Origin: Torreya grandis
Taxonomy: Eukaryota; Streptophyta; Pinopsida; Cupressales; Taxaceae
NCBI GenBank assembly: GCA_037957365.1
Contig: JARHVA010000666.1
Location: 2,816,501-2,880,500 of the forward strand
Reading direction: 5' to 3'
Length of the DNA stretch: 64,000 bases
The translations under genes were made by a program, and so were the position numbers. The notes beneath the pieces are model-generated. The model was not told the origin of the DNA. It ran no database searches and saw only the letters and a list, made by a program, of their open reading frames with translations. Positions 60,675-64,000 of the stretch are shown one piece after another. Every line of letters starts with the position of its first letter. Within the stretch, counting starts at the first letter, position 1.

Positions 60675-61735
60675 TGATGCATGAAAGTGTATCATAGGGT
60701 TTACATAGTGTTAATAAACACTTCTCCTTTTTAGATTGAAAGAATCCATTTCATGAGTTGTTGGTTTTGATATTCCTGATATCTATGGTGGTGTAGCAGC
60801 AAAACTATATAACTGTTCACAAAATGAAATGTAAGTGATTGTTAGGATAAACTATGGTCTTAAAGCTTATTTATAAAATATGAAAGTAATATAAGCTAAT
60901 TATAGTGAATTATGATCAAAGCTTAAAGCCTAAAATCTAATCTAGCATGAATATTTACAATGAAAACTAAACTTTAGTGAATTGATCAAAAAAAAGAGAA
61001 AATAGGAAGGGTAGGGTAGGGAAAAAAGAAGGTGAATATTATTGATCTTCAATATAGACATTATGACAAATATTTAATTTCATCAAATACATGCACTCAA
61101 ACTAATATATGACATGAAATAGATAAAAGCATAGATCCTATCATATACCAGGCAAATGTCTAAAGATATTTGAAACAATGCAAATAAGAAATCACATTCA
61201 CTTTAAATTTTTACTTCTTCAATAAAATTGCATTAGCACATCTTCAAGAAAATAAATGGAAATTAAATGAATCTAAAATCCTTTAATCAACCTAGCATAA
61301 ACTCAAATTGACAATTGTGCATTAACATGTGCATATCTAGAATCCATCAAAATAATGCCAAACCACATATTGAGGAAGTAGCCATGATAAAAACCACACA
61401 AATAAATTTGAGACAATCTTTACAGAATTCCCTTACTTGCATTACTTGTTCCAAATTTACAAAATAGTTTTTTCTCAAAAACTCTTTTTTTCACAAATAA
61501 CAATATGCCTTTTATAGAAGACCTTGAGGTATGTTGGTTAGTCACTATCAAATGATAATTATCTAAGTGTCAAGGATGGTTGTCCTTTCTACAACACTAT
61601 AGAATTAGAAACTTTACAAATATACTAACCTATAAGAAATGTGCATTATAAAGTTTCACATGCTTTCATAAAATATAATATTCTCTTTTCAAATGATGTG
61701 CATATTCCTATACAAACAAATATTCTAAGTCAACA
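60675..61735 (-). repeat. Full internal LTR of element C (1,061 bp)
   Basis: Starts TGTTGACTTAG at 61735 and ends CTTTCATGCATCA at 60675 on the minus strand. It serves as 5' LTR of the gag-pol to its left and as 3' LTR of the accessory ORF to its right. Two element copies are thus joined through one LTR. Confidence 0.82.
61509..61517 (-). promoter_or_regulatory. TATA box in the internal LTR of element C
   Basis: Minus-strand CTATAAAAG, about 220 bases after the LTR start, followed by GC. Same place as 43328-43337 in the other LTR. It would drive transcription leftwards into gag. Confidence 0.5.
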
Positions 61736-64000
61736 TAATTGACTTTGAGATGTTGCTTGTTGCTTTTTCTCTAGGATCTTCATTACTTTGTCATGTTCCT
61801 CACCAATTATCCTAAGGTTGATAATTGGTTCCATGAATTCTTCTTCTTCTTGCCTTGTCAACTCTTTGAAGTCCTTATCATCTCTATCTAAGTTCTCTTT
61901 AATGTTTTTGGCATTACCTATCTTCTCTTCTACTAATAAGATCATTTCTAATATTATCTTTTTGTCTCCCCCTATTTTGCCCTATATTTTATTCTTCACC
62001 TCCTACATGAATTGAGTAGCCATATGTTGGAACTCCTCATCTATTATCAAGCCAATAAGACTGAGGGTATTTGGGTCCTTGATGAATCTCCCCAATAAAT
62101 GTATCATCCAATTTTATAATTACTTGAAGTTTGTGGAAATACTTGTTATACCTTTAGACCATTTGTTTATATCCTTGATCTTCTCTATAAAGATCACCAT
62201 GGCCATACTTAAATGAGCTAGGATGACTATTTTAAACTTAGGAATTTGGTCTTTTTTCAATGTATTGATCAATTCATTTATCTTATTGTATGAACCCTAA
62301 CATTGATTCACTTGGTTCATAGCTATAATACTTTGTTTTCTCACAACATCTTGCTTAGAACTTATTGTCTTTATAGAGATGAATATATCATACATAGTGG
62401 CTTCAAATTTATTGACCATATCCCCTGGAACAGATATAATGGACTGCTCTAGGTTCTTCTTTTGTTACTTTAGCCCTTTGATGGCAGCTTAAAACATTTT
62501 TTATTGTGATTGTGCTAATCATAGGAAATCATCCTCAAAGATAGGATCTTCACATGTCCTCTATGATTTATTCTAATTCAAATGGATCAAAGGCTCTATA
62601 TTTTGATCTACAATCTCTTCACCACCTTCCATGACTATTTTCTCAATCACTCTTTGCAAACCAGTAGTACCTAGATCAAACCTAACCCAAACTGAAGATT
62701 GGGTCACATGTGAAACTAGGGATTCTACTTGTGATTATACTATTGACTAATTTGGAATAACTAATCTCTTTGACTATTCTTCTTATAAAGCAATAATCCA
62801 AGGTTTCAATTCTTGATGAAGAGGGATGTTAGTAGCTTTCACCATAGCCCATGGATGATGAATAATGGGAAGCTTTTCTAACCTTGGTTTATAAATGAAC
62901 CACTCAAGAATAGTTGGTTCATATAATATGTTTTCCTCACTAAACAAGTTTACTTCACTCAAAGGAGGATTGATATTCACTTTAGGTTTCTTATCTTTTG
63001 AGACAATGGCAGTCTCAGCTTTCCTTTTAGGAGTGTCAATAACCATCAAATCCAATGGGTTTCCCTTATCCTATTTGACTTATTCAACCTTCTCATCTAC
63101 ATCTAAATCTAACTCATATATCATAGATAACATTATAAGTGCATCTTCAAAAAATTCATTAGGATCCAATGGTATCATATGAACCTCCTCTTGAGGTCAT
63201 TCTTGTCATGTTGCCTTGGAAGTTTCATGAACTGATGAACTTGAAGCAATTTCATCTAGTCTTTTCTCTTTTGATATATGATTTATTTGTAATTATATTG
63301 TGGGAAGCTTAAAATATCCAACATTGATCAAATGATACTTCCTTAGGCCTTATTTCCATCTATCTTCCATTTTCTAGTCCTTATTCAATCTAGACTTAGG
63401 CCTTATGTTGTGTTCCTTCAACCTTATAACAACTTCAAAGTAAGAGGATGCTTTGGTGGATATAAAATCAAATTCACTGGGTTCATGATCATAAGGCACA
63501 TTAAAAATTCCTTTGATTCTTAAATGTTCCTTTACCTTTCCATAAGGATCCCATTGCCTATGATCATCAATTTGCAAATTGAAAGATCGTCTATGCTTTG
63601 AGGTAGCTTCAATGTTATCCCACTATCTAAAAGTGGTCTTGCCAATTGTCATGGGAAAACTATGTAGGAGTCCCTTTCACTTGGTTTTATAAATTCCATA
63701 TATCCCATGGAATAATTGGTCAGCTACTTTTTATTCTACTAATTTATTAGGTACATGAATTGGTAATTTGAGAGGAGCATTTTGGATTCCTTCAATCCTT
63801 ATGATTATGCAATCAGGATATAACCATATGTCCCCCATTGCCTCAACAAATTTATTGATCAAAGGGATTACTCTCACCATAGGAATACTAGTTATATATT
63901 TACTTAATGTAGGGTAAACACATTTATAAATAAATTGGATGTGGTATCTATACTTATATATGTGCAACTTTGAATAGTACTTGGATACAATTTGGGTATC
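61730..64000 (-). pseudogene. Accessory 3' ORF of the next element C copy (C-terminal two thirds, cut by window end)
   Basis: Aligns with 43549 to about 45830 at high similarity. The clean frame 63967-63731 holds the motif: I-I-I-R-I-E-G-I-Q-N-A-P-L-K-L-P-I-H-V-P-N-K. Frame 63577-63374 has D-D-H-R-Q-W-D-P-Y-G-K. Frame 63055-62783 starts with T-P-K-R-K-A-E and K-D-K-K-P-K-V. The final frame, 61945-61730, is Glu/Lys-rich (Q-E-E-E-E-F, E-E-H-D-K-V-M-K-I-L-E-K-K) and may form a helix or coiled coil. It ends S-Q-S-Q-L-C-stop, the Cys and stop being the first six bases of the LTR. The gaps between frames have TAG/TAA stops and shifts. Better kept than the left copy in the motif region, since the Gln that is TAG at 45605 is a sense codon here. 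Confidence 0.68.

Larger units (their letters stand above)
42489..64000 (-). mobile_element. Element C: Ty3/gypsy retrotransposon array with tandem 5' units
   Basis: Read on the minus strand: the accessory-ORF end of an upstream copy (64000-61736), full LTR (61735-60675), primer site, gag and start of protease, then a 235-bp LTR end plus gag unit twice more. Next come protease, additional RNase H, reverse transcriptase, RNase H, integrase, a 2.4-kb spacer, the accessory ORF and the 3' LTR (43554-42489). Without the two extra units the element would be about 14 kb. Both outer edges of the array cannot be tested for a target duplication because the right end lies outside the window. All genes are decayed. 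Confidence 0.82.

Noticed and set aside
1..64000. Organellar or bacterial origin because of the high AT content.
   Set aside because: No organellar genes, tRNAs or rRNAs, and abundant nuclear LTR retrotransposons of plant gypsy type.

Overview
The window looks like repeat-dominated heterochromatin from a plant with a very large genome. It is AT-rich and has no recognisable host gene, rRNA, tRNA or CRISPR array. Almost everything that can be recognised is Ty3/gypsy LTR retrotransposon in advanced decay. CpG, CAG and CTG are scarce and TAG/CTA abundant, and stop codons inside the old frames usually sit where Gln or Trp is expected. This is the mark of long cytosine methylation and deamination. 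The species cannot be named from the sequence.

Layout. (i) 1-1870, minus: remnant of an accessory protein of unknown function. (ii) 1877-2467, plus: an unassigned decayed frame ending in a G-rich purine tract. (iii) 4341-10560, plus: a decayed gag-pol (element A) with no additional RNase H seen. (iv) 11040-14037, plus: a decayed unassigned frame, split by element B and resuming at 33871. (v) 14038-33870, plus: element B, a 19.8-kb gypsy element with two LTRs of about 6.7 kb. (vi) 37690-38530, plus: an orphan aspartic-protease fragment. (vii) 39481-42420, minus: a diverged accessory-ORF fragment. (viii) 42489 to the window end, minus: element C, with a 1.06-kb LTR, gag-pol and a roughly 1,060-codon accessory ORF between integrase and the 3' LTR. 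The 5' part of C (235 bp of LTR end, primer site, leader, gag, start of protease) is present three times in tandem with a period of 2604-2605 bp. Its right-hand LTR is joined to the 3' end of another copy, so the array continues past the window.

Elements B and C both have the order gag - protease - additional RNase H - reverse transcriptase - RNase H - integrase, which places them near the Tat-like gypsy lineage. The most interesting item is the accessory protein. It shares a motif centred on P-x-K-L-P-x-x-x-P-x-K at four loci in the window. In element C it is in sense orientation, downstream of integrase, and its stop codon lies in the first six bases of the 3' LTR. No frame in the window is intact enough to suggest an element active today.
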